Part shown: piece after piece, positions 24,139-32,937 of the stretch
Numbering within the stretch: position 1 is the first letter of the stretch
How the letters are laid out: each line of letters starts with the position of its first letter
Origin: Spinactinospora alkalitolerans
GTDB lineage: Bacteria; Actinomycetota; Actinomycetes; Streptosporangiales; Streptosporangiaceae
Direction of reading: 5' to 3'
NCBI RefSeq assembly: GCF_013408795.1
Contig: NZ_JACCCC010000001.1
Coordinates: 1,302,001 to 1,366,000, forward strand
Length of the DNA: 64,000 nt
Translations under genes and position numbers: made by a program
Notes under the pieces: model-generated
Databases searched by the model: none
Seen by the model: only the letters and a program-made list of their open reading frames with translations
What the model was told of the DNA's origin: nothing

Positions 24139-26604
24139 CTACGACCGCACCGTGTGCTCGGAGATCCAGGCGGCGATCTGGGTCCGGGAGTTGAAACCCA
24201 GTTTGGTGTGGATGTTGGCCACGTGGCGGGCGACCGTGACGGGGCTGATGAACAGCGCCTCGGCGATCGCGCGGTTGCCCATCCCGTCCCCGATGAGCAG
24301 CGCGATCTCGTGCTCACGGGGGGTCAGGGACGGGGGAGCGGTCCGCTCCGCGGCCGTATCGGCACCGACCGGGGGCGGCGGCAGGACCCGTCCCGCGTCG
24401 ATCAGGTGCAGCGCCGCCGCCACGCTCTCCTCCACGCTGAGACCGCGTCCCTGCTCCCACCGGGAGTCGAGCGTGCGGGAGTCGACCGCGGACTCCTCCG
24501 CCACCGCGGGCCGGGCCGAGGCCGACGGGGGAAACCCCGCGCGCTCGCGGATGGCCGCGGCCGCGCCGGCGATGCGGTGGGCCTCCTCCGCCAGCCCCTG
24601 GCCGGCGGCCACCCCGGCGATGGCCGACAGGCACCGGGCCACCCCCATGCGCTGGCCCGTCCCGTGGCTCATGAGCAGGCTCTCGCTCAGGTAGTCGTAG
24701 GCCTGCCGGGTGGCCCCCTGCCGAGCGGCGACCCGGCCCACCCCGGCCAGGCAGCGGGCGAGCTCCGGGGATGCCCCGACGCCGCGCAGGATGTCGAGGG
24801 CCTCGCGGAAGTAGCGGTCGGCGTCGAGGAGGTCGCCCCGCGCCTCGGCGACCGTCCCCCGGCCGATGAGGGTGCGGCCCACCCCCCACCGGTGGTCGGA
24901 GTCGCGCAGGATCGCCATCGCCGCCTCGTAGTGGGCGTCGGCCGCGTCGAGGCTCCCCTCGCGGGCGGCCAGCGCGCCGAGGATCCCGCGGGCGATGCCC
25001 TCGTTCCAGCGGTCGCCGATCCCGCGGGTCAGCTCCGTCACCTCGGCCAGCCGCCGCCGGGCCCGGTCGTAGCGGCGGCCGCGGACGTCGATCATGGCGA
25101 GGGTGTTCAGGGCCAGTGCCACCGACGGGTCGTCACCGGCCTCCCGGCACAGCCGCAGCCCCTCCTCGCCGATCTCGCGGGCCCGGGCGTGGTCCGGCTG
25201 CTCCCAGGCCAGTTCGGCGCGGCGGACCATGGCCCGGCCGCGCAGCGCCTCCCCGACCCCGCTCGCGCCGTCCATCGCCAGGAGCCGGTCGGTCCAGCAG
25301 ATGCCCTCGGCGAAGTGCCCGTTGGCCATCCAGAACGGGCGCATCGCGACGCACAGCCGCAAGCCCTCCTCCACATCGTCCCGGGAGACCGACCAGTTCA
25401 GCGAGGCGCGCAGGTTGTCGTACTCGGCCACGGCCTGCTGCCAGAGCAGAAGGCGCTGCGACCACGGCAGTCCGGTGCGGTGCCCCACGTCGTCGGCGAG
25501 GTCCTCGGCGATCCGCAGCATCTGCTCGCGGTGCCGGGTCCGCAGAGCCACCTCCTCGCCCGCCTCGGCCAGCCGTTCGGCGGCGTAGTGCCGGATCGTG
25601 TCGAGCAGCCGGTAGCGGACCCGTCCCCGCTGTTCGCCGACGACCGTGACCAGGGACCGGTCCACCAGGGAGGTGATCAGGTCGAGGACGTCGACCTTGG
25701 GCAGCAGTTCGTCGCAGCAGACCTGTTCGGCCAGTTCCAGGTTCCAGCCGGAGAACACCGACAGCCGCCGCAGCAGGACCCGTTCGGCGTCGCTCAGCAG
25801 CGCGTGGCTCCAGTCGATGACGGCGCGCAGCGTCCGCTGGCGGGCCGGAGCGCCGCGGTCCCCGCTGGTCAGGAAGCGGAACCGATCGCTCAGCCGGTCG
25901 GCGATCTGGGGCAGGGAGAGCAGCCGGACCCGGGCGGCCGCCAGTTCGATGCCCAGTGGGATGCCGTCGAGCCGTCGGCAGATGCCGGCCACGGTGCGCA
26001 GCCGTTCCGGCGTCACGGCGAAGTCGGGCGCGCAGGAGCGGGCGCGCTCGACGAACAGCCGCACCGCCTCCGACTCGCCCGGATCGGCGTCGCCGTGCCG
26101 CTGCGGCAGCGACAGCGGCGGCACCCGCCACACCGACTCGCCGCCGATGCGGACCGGCTCCCTGCTGGTCAGCAGCAGCGAGACCGACGGGCAGAAGTCC
26201 AGCACCGACCGGCTGACGGCGGCCACGTCGTCGATGACGTGCTCGCAGTTGTCCAGCACCAGCAGCAGGCGCCGGGGCCGCAGCGCGTCCTGCAGCGTCG
26301 CGCCGGGCTCCCGGCCGGTCTCCTCGCGGACGCCGACGGCCGAGGCGATCCGCGAGACGACCTCGTCGCGGGTGCGGACGTCGGCGAGTTCGGCCAGCCA
26401 CACGCCGTCGGGAAAGGAACCGGTGGCGTGCGTGGCCACGCGCAGGGCCAGCCGGGTCTTGCCGATGCCGCCCACGCCGCACAGCGTGACCAGCCGATTG
26501 ACGTCGAGCAGCCGGAGCAGGTCGCTCACGTCGCGCTCACGGCCGATGAAGCCATCGGTCTCCAAGGGCAGGTTCTGCCGCGCCGGCGCGGTGTGTGATG
26601 CCAT
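24139..26604 (-). CDS. NB-ARC ATPase / TPR / LuxR-type regulator, first of a tandem pair
   Basis: An 821-aa STAND-type regulator. The N-terminus has FIGRERDVSDLLRLL and a P-loop GVGGIGKTRLALRV. Walker B-like LLLVLDNCEHV and the GIPLGIELAAARVRLLS segment complete the NB-ARC module (to about residue 350). A long helical TPR-like region follows, and the C-terminus is a LuxR helix-turn-helix (LTPREHEIALLIGDGMGNRA, then VARHVANIHTKLGFNSRTQIAAW). ATG 26604 is chosen because the P-loop domain then begins normally. The ligand and targets are unknown. It is a paralogue of the next upstream gene on the same strand. Confidence 0.9.
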   Translation of the reverse strand: MASHTAPARQNLPLETDGFIGRERDVSDLLRLLDVNRLVTLCGVGGIGKTRLALRVATHATGSFPDGVWLAELADVRTRDEVVSRIASAVGVREETGREPGATLQDALRPRRLLLVLDNCEHVIDDVAAVSRSVLDFCPSVSLLLTSREPVRIGGESVWRVPPLSLPQRHGDADPGESEAVRLFVERARSCAPDFAVTPERLRTVAGICRRLDGIPLGIELAAARVRLLSLPQIADRLSDRFRFLTSGDRGAPARQRTLRAVIDWSHALLSDAERVLLRRLSVFSGWNLELAEQVCCDELLPKVDVLDLITSLVDRSLVTVVGEQRGRVRYRLLDTIRHYAAERLAEAGEEVALRTRHREQMLRIAEDLADDVGHRTGLPWSQRLLLWQQAVAEYDNLRASLNWSVSRDDVEEGLRLCVAMRPFWMANGHFAEGICWTDRLLAMDGASGVGEALRGRAMVRRAELAWEQPDHARAREIGEEGLRLCREAGDDPSVALALNTLAMIDVRGRRYDRARRRLAEVTELTRGIGDRWNEGIARGILGALAAREGSLDAADAHYEAAMAILRDSDHRWGVGRTLIGRGTVAEARGDLLDADRYFREALDILRGVGASPELARCLAGVGRVAARQGATRQAYDYLSESLLMSHGTGQRMGVARCLSAIAGVAAGQGLAEEAHRIAGAAAAIRERAGFPPSASARPAVAEESAVDSRTLDSRWEQGRGLSVEESVAAALHLIDAGRVLPPPPVGADTAAERTAPPSLTPREHEIALLIGDGMGNRAIAEALFISPVTVARHVANIHTKLGFNSRTQIAAWISEHTVRS

Positions 26605-26854
26605 GGCCTCACGCGAATAGGGGGTCGGGGGATCGCCCCCACCCCGCCCGGGGGTGGGGGCGTTGCTGCGGCGAACGAGCTGCGACCGGGAGCCTTTCCC
26701 GCCGGTGCCCGGAGTTCTGTTCTTAACCGCTCCGGCGCACCCGCGCAACCGGTATCCCGGAATCAGTGCCTTTCGGCCCGGCTCCGAGGGACCTAAGGCT
26801 CGGCGCTCGGGCGGCGACTCCACGGCTCCCGGCGTTGAGCCCCACCCTCGGCCT
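26605..26854. other. Upstream region of the first LuxR-type gene
   Basis: Together with the two family A repeats, this makes a 584-base gap between the tandem regulators. The stretch 26605-26854 contains no recognisable gene and presumably carries the minus-strand promoter of the 24139-26604 regulator. Confidence 0.45.
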
Positions 26855-26965
26855 TGAGTTTCAGCCTTGACCACAAGGAGTCTTCGACCTCAGCCGAAGG
26901 GGGGATCCGCGGTGACTGGGCGATCCTCTCGCGTGGCCGGAGGCCCCCTACAGGGATCGCCCCGG
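26855..26965 (+). repeat. Dispersed structured repeat, family A copy 2
   Basis: It shares GGGCGATCCTCTCGCGTGGCC with the copy at 59.8 kb and keeps the inner stem as GGGCGATCC pairing with GGATCGCCC. The outer right arm has diverged. It lies in inverted orientation to copy 3, about 100 bases away. Confidence 0.75.
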
Positions 26966-27044
26966 CACCGCGCAACCCACGCCGCCACTCTGGGCGCCAG
27001 ACCGAAACCGCGGTGACGGTGCGCGCCCACAGCGGCGGGTCCGC

Positions 27045-27185
27045 TTCGCGCGCGGGTGGGCGATTTCCATCCACGGGCCTTCGGCCACACGAGAGAATGG
27101 CCATCCGCACGCCCTCCCTCCTGTGGCGGGCCTCAAAGACCCCCTGAAGCCAAGGCTTCCTTCGCCCCCAAGGGCCGGCCTTCAG
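27045..27185 (-). repeat. Dispersed structured repeat, family A copy 3 (inverted)
   Basis: On the minus strand it reads ATTCTCTCGTGTGGCCGAAG followed by GCCCGTGGATGGAAATCGCC, aligning with copies 1 and 4. The inner stem has two mismatches and the outer right arm is not recognisable, so this copy is more decayed or rearranged. It abuts the end of the second LuxR-type gene. Confidence 0.75.
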
Positions 27186-27188
27186 CTC

Positions 27189-29663
27189 TCAAGGGTCGAC
27201 GTCGTGGTGGCCGGTCCAGTCAGCCAGTTGGGCGCGCGAGGAGAAGCCGAGTTTGGCGAAGATGTTGGCGATGTGGCGGGCGGCGGTCGCCTGGCTGATG
27301 AACAGCCGCCCGGCGATCTCGCGGTTGGACAGGCCGGCCCCGACCAGCCCCGCGATCTCGTTTTCCCGCGGGGTGAGCGGCGACGGCGAGCTCGGCGGTT
27401 CGGGGAAGGACAACGCCTCCTCCACCACCTCCTTCAGCGACAGGGTCCGGCCCCTGCTCCAGGCGGCCGCCGCCGCCTCCGCGCCGAGGCGCCGCCCGGC
27501 GTGGGAGCGCAGCCGGGCGCTGTAGCGGCCGTGGCGGCCCAGATCGGCGTGGATCGCCTCGGCCGCCGCACCCAGCGTCGCCGCCCTGGTCGGCTGCTCC
27601 TCGGCCATGGCGAGACCGGCCAGGGTCTCCAGGGCGCGCGCGATGGCGAGCCCGCGGCCGGAGACGACGCTGAGCCGCAGCCCTTCGGTCAGCCGGCGCC
27701 GCGCCTCGGCGACGTCGCCCCGCACGATCGCGAGCCGCCCCAGGCCCGCGAGGCAGCGGGCGGAGTCCGGACCGGACCGGGTCTCCTCGAAGACCGCGAG
27801 CGCGGCGTTGAGGTGGTCGGCGGCCGAGGAGAGGTCGCCGCGCCGCGTCGAGAGCATGCCCAGGCCGTTGCGGCACCGGGCGGCGCTCCACGCGTCACCG
27901 AGGTCCTCGGCGACCGTGAGGGACTCGTTCAGGAACCGCTCGGCCGCGGCGTGGTCGCCGCGCTGGTTGGCCAGCATCCCCAGCGTGCCCAGGGTCAGCA
28001 TCTCGGTGGCGCGGTCGCCGCTGCGCCGGGACGCCTCCAGGGCCGCCTGCCCGTCGCGCCACCCGGCGGCGACGCCCTCTGTGCGCAGAGCGGTGCCGGC
28101 CAGGGCGGCGAGCGCGGCGGCCTCCGCCGCCTCGTCGCCGTGCTCGCGGGCCAGCCGCAGCCCCTGCGCCGCGGCCGCCTCGGCGGCGGCAGGACCGTCG
28201 ACGTCCAGGCACAGCTCCGCGTAGACCACGAGCGCACGGGCGCGCACGGGGTCGGGCAGGTCCGGCGGCGCGGCGGCCAGCAGGTCGCGCAGGAGCGCGC
28301 TGCTCTCGGCGAACAGGTCGCGCATGATCCAGTAGGTGCGCATCGCCGTGCACAGCCGCAGCCCCTCGGCGACCTCGCCGTGCTCCAGCGCCCAGACGAG
28401 CAGGCGGTTCAGGTCCTCCCGGCCGCGATCGATCCTCTCGGCCACCATGCGGCGGCGCGCCCAGAGCATCGGGCCGGACACCAGCGCGGCCGCGCGCTCC
28501 ATCCCGGACACGGCGTAGTCGAGGAAGCGGCGGTGGTAGACCTCCTCCTCGCCGTTCGCGGCGAGCATCTCGGCGGCGTAGGCGCGGACGGCGGTCGGCA
28601 GGCGGTACCACGCGGCCCCGTCGGACTCGGAGTCGAGGACGATCAGGGACTTGTCCAGCAGCGACTCGTGCAGGTCGAGGACGTCGTCGCGGGGGATGGG
28701 CGGAAAGGCGAAGAGGTCCTCCGCCATGTCCAGCGGCCATCCGGACAGCATCGACAGCCGACGCAGCAGCACCTGCTCGGGCTCGGTCAGCAGCCGGTGG
28801 CTCCACTCCACCGCCGCGCGCATCGTGCGCTGCCGGGGAGGGAGGTCGCGGTCGGTGCGGGCCAGCAGCGGGAACCGGTCGTCCAGGCGCTCCAGGATCT
28901 GCTCGACCGACAGCACCCGGATCCGGGCCGCGGCCAGTTCGATGGCGAGCGGCACGCCGTCGAGCTCCCGGCAGACCTCGATGATGTGCCCGATGTTGTG
29001 CGGCGTCGCCTCGAACCCGGGCCGCGCGGCCGTGGCCCGGGTGACGAACAGCCGCACGGCGTCGTGGCGCAGCGCCTCCTCCACGGGGACCGGCCAGATC
29101 TCCTCCGGGACCGGCGACCGGGGCGGCCGCGCCGGCGCGCGCCACGGGCCGGTGCGCCGCGCGGGCAGCGACAGCGGCGGCAGCCGCCAGGTCGTCTCGC
29201 CGGGAATGCGCAGCGGCTCGCGGCTCGTGGCCAGGATCCGCACCTCCGGGCAGGTGCTCAGGACCGTCCTGCACAGCCCGGCCAGCGGAGCGACGGCGCG
29301 CTCGCAGGTGTCGAGCAGCAGCAGGATCCGCTGCGGGCGCAGGAGCGCGGCCACCGAGGTGCGCGACGGCGCTTCGGCCCCGTTCCCGCCGTCTCCGGCG
29401 GCGCCCAGGGCGCGCGCGACCGCGCGCATGGCCTGCTCCTCGGTCGCCGCCCCGCTCAGGTCGGCGAGGACGACCCCGTCGGGGAAGCGGGGGAGACAGC
29501 GCTCGGCCACCCGCACGGCCACCCGGGTCTTGCCGATTCCGCCGGTGCCGGTGAGGGTGACCATGCGCGCATCACCGAGGAGGACGCAGAGGTCGGTGAC
29601 ATCGCGCTCCCGGCCGATGAACGGGCCTGTGTATGCGGGCAGATGGTGGCGAGGATGTGACAT
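27189..29663 (-). CDS. NB-ARC ATPase / TPR / LuxR-type regulator, second of a tandem pair
   Basis: An 824-aa STAND-type regulator with the same architecture as its downstream neighbour: FIGRERDVTDLCVLL, P-loop GTGGIGKTRVAVRV, LLLLDTCERAV, then GVPLAIELAAARIRVLS. A helical repeat region with ERAL-like TPR spacing follows, and the C-terminal LuxR domain is LTPRENEIAGLVGAGLSNRE followed by IAGRLFISQATAARHIANIF. Both genes share the context GAGGCC-ATG at the start. They are ancient duplicates rather than recent ones, since identity is moderate. No target promoter can be inferred from the sequence. Confidence 0.9.
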   Translation of the reverse strand: MSHPRHHLPAYTGPFIGRERDVTDLCVLLGDARMVTLTGTGGIGKTRVAVRVAERCLPRFPDGVVLADLSGAATEEQAMRAVARALGAAGDGGNGAEAPSRTSVAALLRPQRILLLLDTCERAVAPLAGLCRTVLSTCPEVRILATSREPLRIPGETTWRLPPLSLPARRTGPWRAPARPPRSPVPEEIWPVPVEEALRHDAVRLFVTRATAARPGFEATPHNIGHIIEVCRELDGVPLAIELAAARIRVLSVEQILERLDDRFPLLARTDRDLPPRQRTMRAAVEWSHRLLTEPEQVLLRRLSMLSGWPLDMAEDLFAFPPIPRDDVLDLHESLLDKSLIVLDSESDGAAWYRLPTAVRAYAAEMLAANGEEEVYHRRFLDYAVSGMERAAALVSGPMLWARRRMVAERIDRGREDLNRLLVWALEHGEVAEGLRLCTAMRTYWIMRDLFAESSALLRDLLAAAPPDLPDPVRARALVVYAELCLDVDGPAAAEAAAAQGLRLAREHGDEAAEAAALAALAGTALRTEGVAAGWRDGQAALEASRRSGDRATEMLTLGTLGMLANQRGDHAAAERFLNESLTVAEDLGDAWSAARCRNGLGMLSTRRGDLSSAADHLNAALAVFEETRSGPDSARCLAGLGRLAIVRGDVAEARRRLTEGLRLSVVSGRGLAIARALETLAGLAMAEEQPTRAATLGAAAEAIHADLGRHGRYSARLRSHAGRRLGAEAAAAAWSRGRTLSLKEVVEEALSFPEPPSSPSPLTPRENEIAGLVGAGLSNREIAGRLFISQATAARHIANIFAKLGFSSRAQLADWTGHHDVDP

Positions 29664-29859
29664 GGCCTCGTCTTTTTTCGGCCGACCGGGTCGCGTGAAC
29701 CGCTCGGACGCGTCGGCGATCGCCCGGCGCGAACGCGAGCCTTCAGGCGAGTCTCTCAGGCGGGAGTCGCCATGTCCGCGAAGTGGCCGATTTCGGGCAT
29801 GAAAAAGCGGGGCGGGAGCGCGTCAAGGAACTTTCGGCCCCCGAGTCGCGGGCGCGTCC

Positions 29860-29895
29860 GCGCCGGGGCCGGCCCGCGCGGGCCGGCCCCGGCGC
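29860..29895 (-). terminator. Perfect 36-base palindrome, hisS terminator
   Basis: The left arm GCGCCGGGGCCGGCCCGC (29860-29877) is followed immediately by its exact reverse complement (29878-29895). It begins 5 bases beyond the hisS stop codon in the direction of transcription. Almost all pairs are G-C. Confidence 0.8.
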
Positions 29896-29900
29896 TCCCG

Positions 29901-31220
29901 TCAGGCGCGCGTCCAGGAGGCCGGGTCGGCCTCGGTCTGCTCGCCGGTCGCCAGGTCCTTGACCTCGTGCGGACCGCCGTCCTCGAACGGCGGGAACCAC
30001 ACGAACGGGATGCCCTTGCGCGAGGCGTACTGGATCTGCTTACCGATCTTGGCGGCCTGGTGGTAGACCTCGGTGTTGAACCCGCGCTCGCGCAGCAGGG
30101 CCGCCGTGCGCAGCGCGTCGGCGCGGCGCGCGTCACCGGGCACCGCGACCAGGACGTCGGTCGGGCACAGCCGGCCGGCGTCGATACGCCCCTCGGCCAC
30201 CAGCTTGGCGAAGATCCGGGTCAGGCCGATGGAGATGCCCACGCCCGGCAGGCTGCGCCGGATGAACTGGCCGGCCAGGTTCTCGTAGCGGCCGCCGGCG
30301 CAGATGCTGCCGTAGCCGGGGTCGTCGTCGAACGTCGCCTCGTAGACGGTGCCGGTGTAGTAGTCCAGGCCGCGGGCGATCGACAGGTCGGCCACCACGC
30401 TGCCCGCGGGCAGGTCGGAGAGCGAGTCCAGCACGAACCCGAGCTCGTCCAGGCCTTCGCTCAGCAGCTCCGACCGCACCCCCAGCTTGGCGACCTGGTC
30501 GAGCACGGAGGTGTCGGAGCCCCTGATGCCGGAGAGGTCGAGGCAGACCCCGGCCTGCTCGTCGCTGAGGCCGACCTGCTCGACCAGGATCGCGCGCACG
30601 CCGTCGGCGCCGATCTTGTGCAGCTTGTCGACGGCGCGGATGACCGCGAGCGGGTCGCCGATGCCCAGGCCTTCGTAGCAGCCCTGCAGCACCTTGCGGT
30701 TGTTGATGTTGAGGGTCCAGGCCGGGATGTCCAGGCCCGAGAGCACCTCGTGGACGATGCGGGGCAGTTCGGCGTCGAAGTGCAGCGGCACCTGGTCGAC
30801 GTTGATGACGTCGATGTCGCACTGGGTGAACTCGCGGAACCGGCCCTCCTGCGGGCGCTCGCCGCGCCAGACGCGCTGCACCTGGTAGCGCTTGAACGGG
30901 AAGACCAGCTCGTTGAAGTGCTGCGCCACGTAGCGGGCGAACGGCACCGTCAGGTCGAAGTGCAGGCCCAGCCGCGCGTCGCTGTCGTCACCGGCGTCGG
31001 CCTGGAGCCGGTGCAGGGTGTAGACCTCCTGGGAGGTCTCGCCCTTGGCCATCAGCACGTCGAGCGCCTCGACCGAGGGCGTCTCCACCGAAGCGAAGCC
31101 GTAGCGTTCGAACCCGGCGCGGATATGGTCCAGCCAGCGCTGCTCCACCGACCGAATCTGGGGCAACCACTCGGGGAAGCCGCTGATGGGAGTGGGACGG
31201 ACGATGCGCTGCTCGGACAT
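29901..31220 (-). CDS. hisS: Histidyl-tRNA synthetase, eukaryote/archaeon-like subtype
   Basis: A 439-aa class II aminoacyl-tRNA synthetase that charges tRNA-His. Motif 2 is WRGERPQEGRFREFTQCDID, the histidine-specific motif is ARGLDYYTGTVYEA, and motif 3 is in GVGISIGLTRI. The ATP/histidine region reads HFDLTVPFARYVAQH, the form I associate with eukaryotic and archaeal enzymes, instead of the RPEGTA form of the standard actinobacterial HisRS. ATG 31220 has AAGGAG about 13 bases upstream. It is 105 bases downstream of allG on the same strand and may be co-transcribed. It may be a second, non-canonical hisS of this genome (inference). Confidence 0.93.
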   Translation of the reverse strand: MSEQRIVRPTPISGFPEWLPQIRSVEQRWLDHIRAGFERYGFASVETPSVEALDVLMAKGETSQEVYTLHRLQADAGDDSDARLGLHFDLTVPFARYVAQHFNELVFPFKRYQVQRVWRGERPQEGRFREFTQCDIDVINVDQVPLHFDAELPRIVHEVLSGLDIPAWTLNINNRKVLQGCYEGLGIGDPLAVIRAVDKLHKIGADGVRAILVEQVGLSDEQAGVCLDLSGIRGSDTSVLDQVAKLGVRSELLSEGLDELGFVLDSLSDLPAGSVVADLSIARGLDYYTGTVYEATFDDDPGYGSICAGGRYENLAGQFIRRSLPGVGISIGLTRIFAKLVAEGRIDAGRLCPTDVLVAVPGDARRADALRTAALLRERGFNTEVYHQAAKIGKQIQYASRKGIPFVWFPPFEDGGPHEVKDLATGEQTEADPASWTRA

Positions 31221-31325
31221 GGGTTCGGTTGGCTCCTTAAGCCTTGCACCGGGTCGGACCAGTCCAATGTTAGGCCCTGGCGCGCCGCGCCCCGGCAACC
31301 GCGCGAGGTCCGCACCACCCCCTTC

Positions 31326-32747
31326 TCACCTGGTGGACAGCGGTGGGGCCGCCTCGGCGAGCGCCGCCATCGCCAGGGCGAAGCAGCGCGCCGGCGGGTT
31401 GACCAGGCCGGCCCCGACCTGTCCGGTGCCGGGCACCCTGCCGGCCATGCCGGTGTTGATCTGCGGCAGGACGCCGGTGCGCACGACCCCGGCCACGTCG
31501 ATGCCGGTCGGTGCGCCCCGGAAGTCCAGGATGGGGAGCTGGAAGGCCGGGTTCTCGGCGAGCGTGATCTCGTACATGCTCCGCGACGTCGCCAGCGCGA
31601 AGTCCACGTCGCCGCCGACGAAGCGCACGATCGCCGGGGCCGTGGCCATCACGAAGCCCCCGATCCCCGCGGTCTCGGCGATCGTGGAGTCGCCGATGTC
31701 GGGGTTGGCGTCATCGGGGCCGTAGGAGCCCAGGTAGAGGCCGTCGGGAAGTTCCGCCGGCGCGGTGAACCAGGTGTCGCCGGTGCCGGAGACCTGGACG
31801 CCGAAGTCGGTGCCGTTGCGGGCCATCGCCACCACCATGGTGCTGCCGGGGACGTCGCGCCCGGCGTCCATCATGAGCTTGGCTCCCGGCATCACCAGGT
31901 TCAGGAAGAAGTGGTCGTTGCCGCTGACGAACCGGACGGCTTCGGCGACGTCGGAGGCCGGCGCGCCGCCGCCGACCAGCTCGGGCAGCACCTCGCGCAG
32001 CAGCATGAGCGTCCCGGCGCGGTTGCGGTTGTGCCCCTCGTCGCCCATCTGCAGCATCTGGGCGACGATCGCGCCGATGTCGACGGGGCCGTGCGCCCGC
32101 ACGGCGTCGCGCAGCAGCGGCCCGAGCACGGCCGACATCCAGCGCAGCCGGTCGATGACCTCGGGGCCGTAGGCGCCGTAGCGCAGCACCCTGCCCAGGC
32201 CCTCGTTGAGCGAGCACCAGGACCGGCGGCCGGTCGCGGGGTCGGCCAGCTCGAACACCCACATGGAGGGGCTGATCACCCCGGCCATCGGCCCCACGGC
32301 CGCGTGGTGGTGGCAGGAGTCGAGCCGGGCCGCGCCCGAGGCCAGGGCGCGTTCGGCCGCGTCGGGGTCGGCGGCGAGGCCCTCGAACACCATCGCGCCC
32401 ATCAGCGCGCCCCGCAGCGGTCCGGAGGCCCGCTCCCAGTCGACGGGCGGCCCGGCGTGCAGGAAGTCGCCGGCCTCCAGCCCGAGCGCCTCGCCGGCCG
32501 GCCGCACGTCCACCAGTTGCGGGCGCACGGCGAGCACGCGTTCGACCGCGGTGGCGTTGGCCGCGGCCCGCCGCGGGTCGGCGAGCACCCGCACGAGGGC
32601 GTCGTCGAGGGAGCCGTCCCCCATGGGCGGCCGGAAGCCCACCCGCGTGACGGGCACCGCCTGCGCCGCCAGCGCGTCGGCGAACATCCCCGCCCCGACC
32701 GAGACGACGGACGGATCGGTGGTGAGCAGCGCGGATTCTCCGGACAT
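31326..32747 (-). CDS. allG: AllG-like oxamate carbamoyltransferase component (DUF1116/YlbE)
   Basis: A 473-aa DUF1116 protein. In Escherichia coli the YlbE/AllG protein is, to my knowledge, one of three proteins needed for oxamate carbamoyltransferase, which phosphorolyses oxalurate. Family features visible are the N-terminal MSGESALLTTDP, RLDSCHHHAAVGPMAGVISP, MGDEGHNRNRAGT and GNDHFFLNLVMPGAKLMMDA. The last two are Asn/His-rich and probably line the active site. ATG 32747 is supported by AAAGG 8 bases upstream. It is the third gene of the minus-strand allH-allF-allG set. The true substrate here could be another N-carbamoyl amide. Confidence 0.88.
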   Translation of the reverse strand: MSGESALLTTDPSVVSVGAGMFADALAAQAVPVTRVGFRPPMGDGSLDDALVRVLADPRRAAANATAVERVLAVRPQLVDVRPAGEALGLEAGDFLHAGPPVDWERASGPLRGALMGAMVFEGLAADPDAAERALASGAARLDSCHHHAAVGPMAGVISPSMWVFELADPATGRRSWCSLNEGLGRVLRYGAYGPEVIDRLRWMSAVLGPLLRDAVRAHGPVDIGAIVAQMLQMGDEGHNRNRAGTLMLLREVLPELVGGGAPASDVAEAVRFVSGNDHFFLNLVMPGAKLMMDAGRDVPGSTMVVAMARNGTDFGVQVSGTGDTWFTAPAELPDGLYLGSYGPDDANPDIGDSTIAETAGIGGFVMATAPAIVRFVGGDVDFALATSRSMYEITLAENPAFQLPILDFRGAPTGIDVAGVVRTGVLPQINTGMAGRVPGTGQVGAGLVNPPARCFALAMAALAEAAPPLSTR

Positions 32748-32937
32748 GGATGAGCCTTTCATCGCGATGCGGGGTCGGGCCCTCTGGCGGGCCCGCCCGT
32801 TGCGGCCGTCCACAGGTGAGGATGATGTGGCCGCGCGGTCAGTACGGATCCGGTGAGGCTGGAGCCCCGGAGAGCACGGGCGGGCCTTTCCGGAGCGGGT
32901 GGGCGGCCCCCCTTAGGGAGGGCGGGGTATGGGCCGG

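Noticed and set aside
31221-31325. A T-box leader upstream of hisS
   Set aside because: The 105-base gap is too short, and no T-box bulge or terminator/antiterminator pair was seen.
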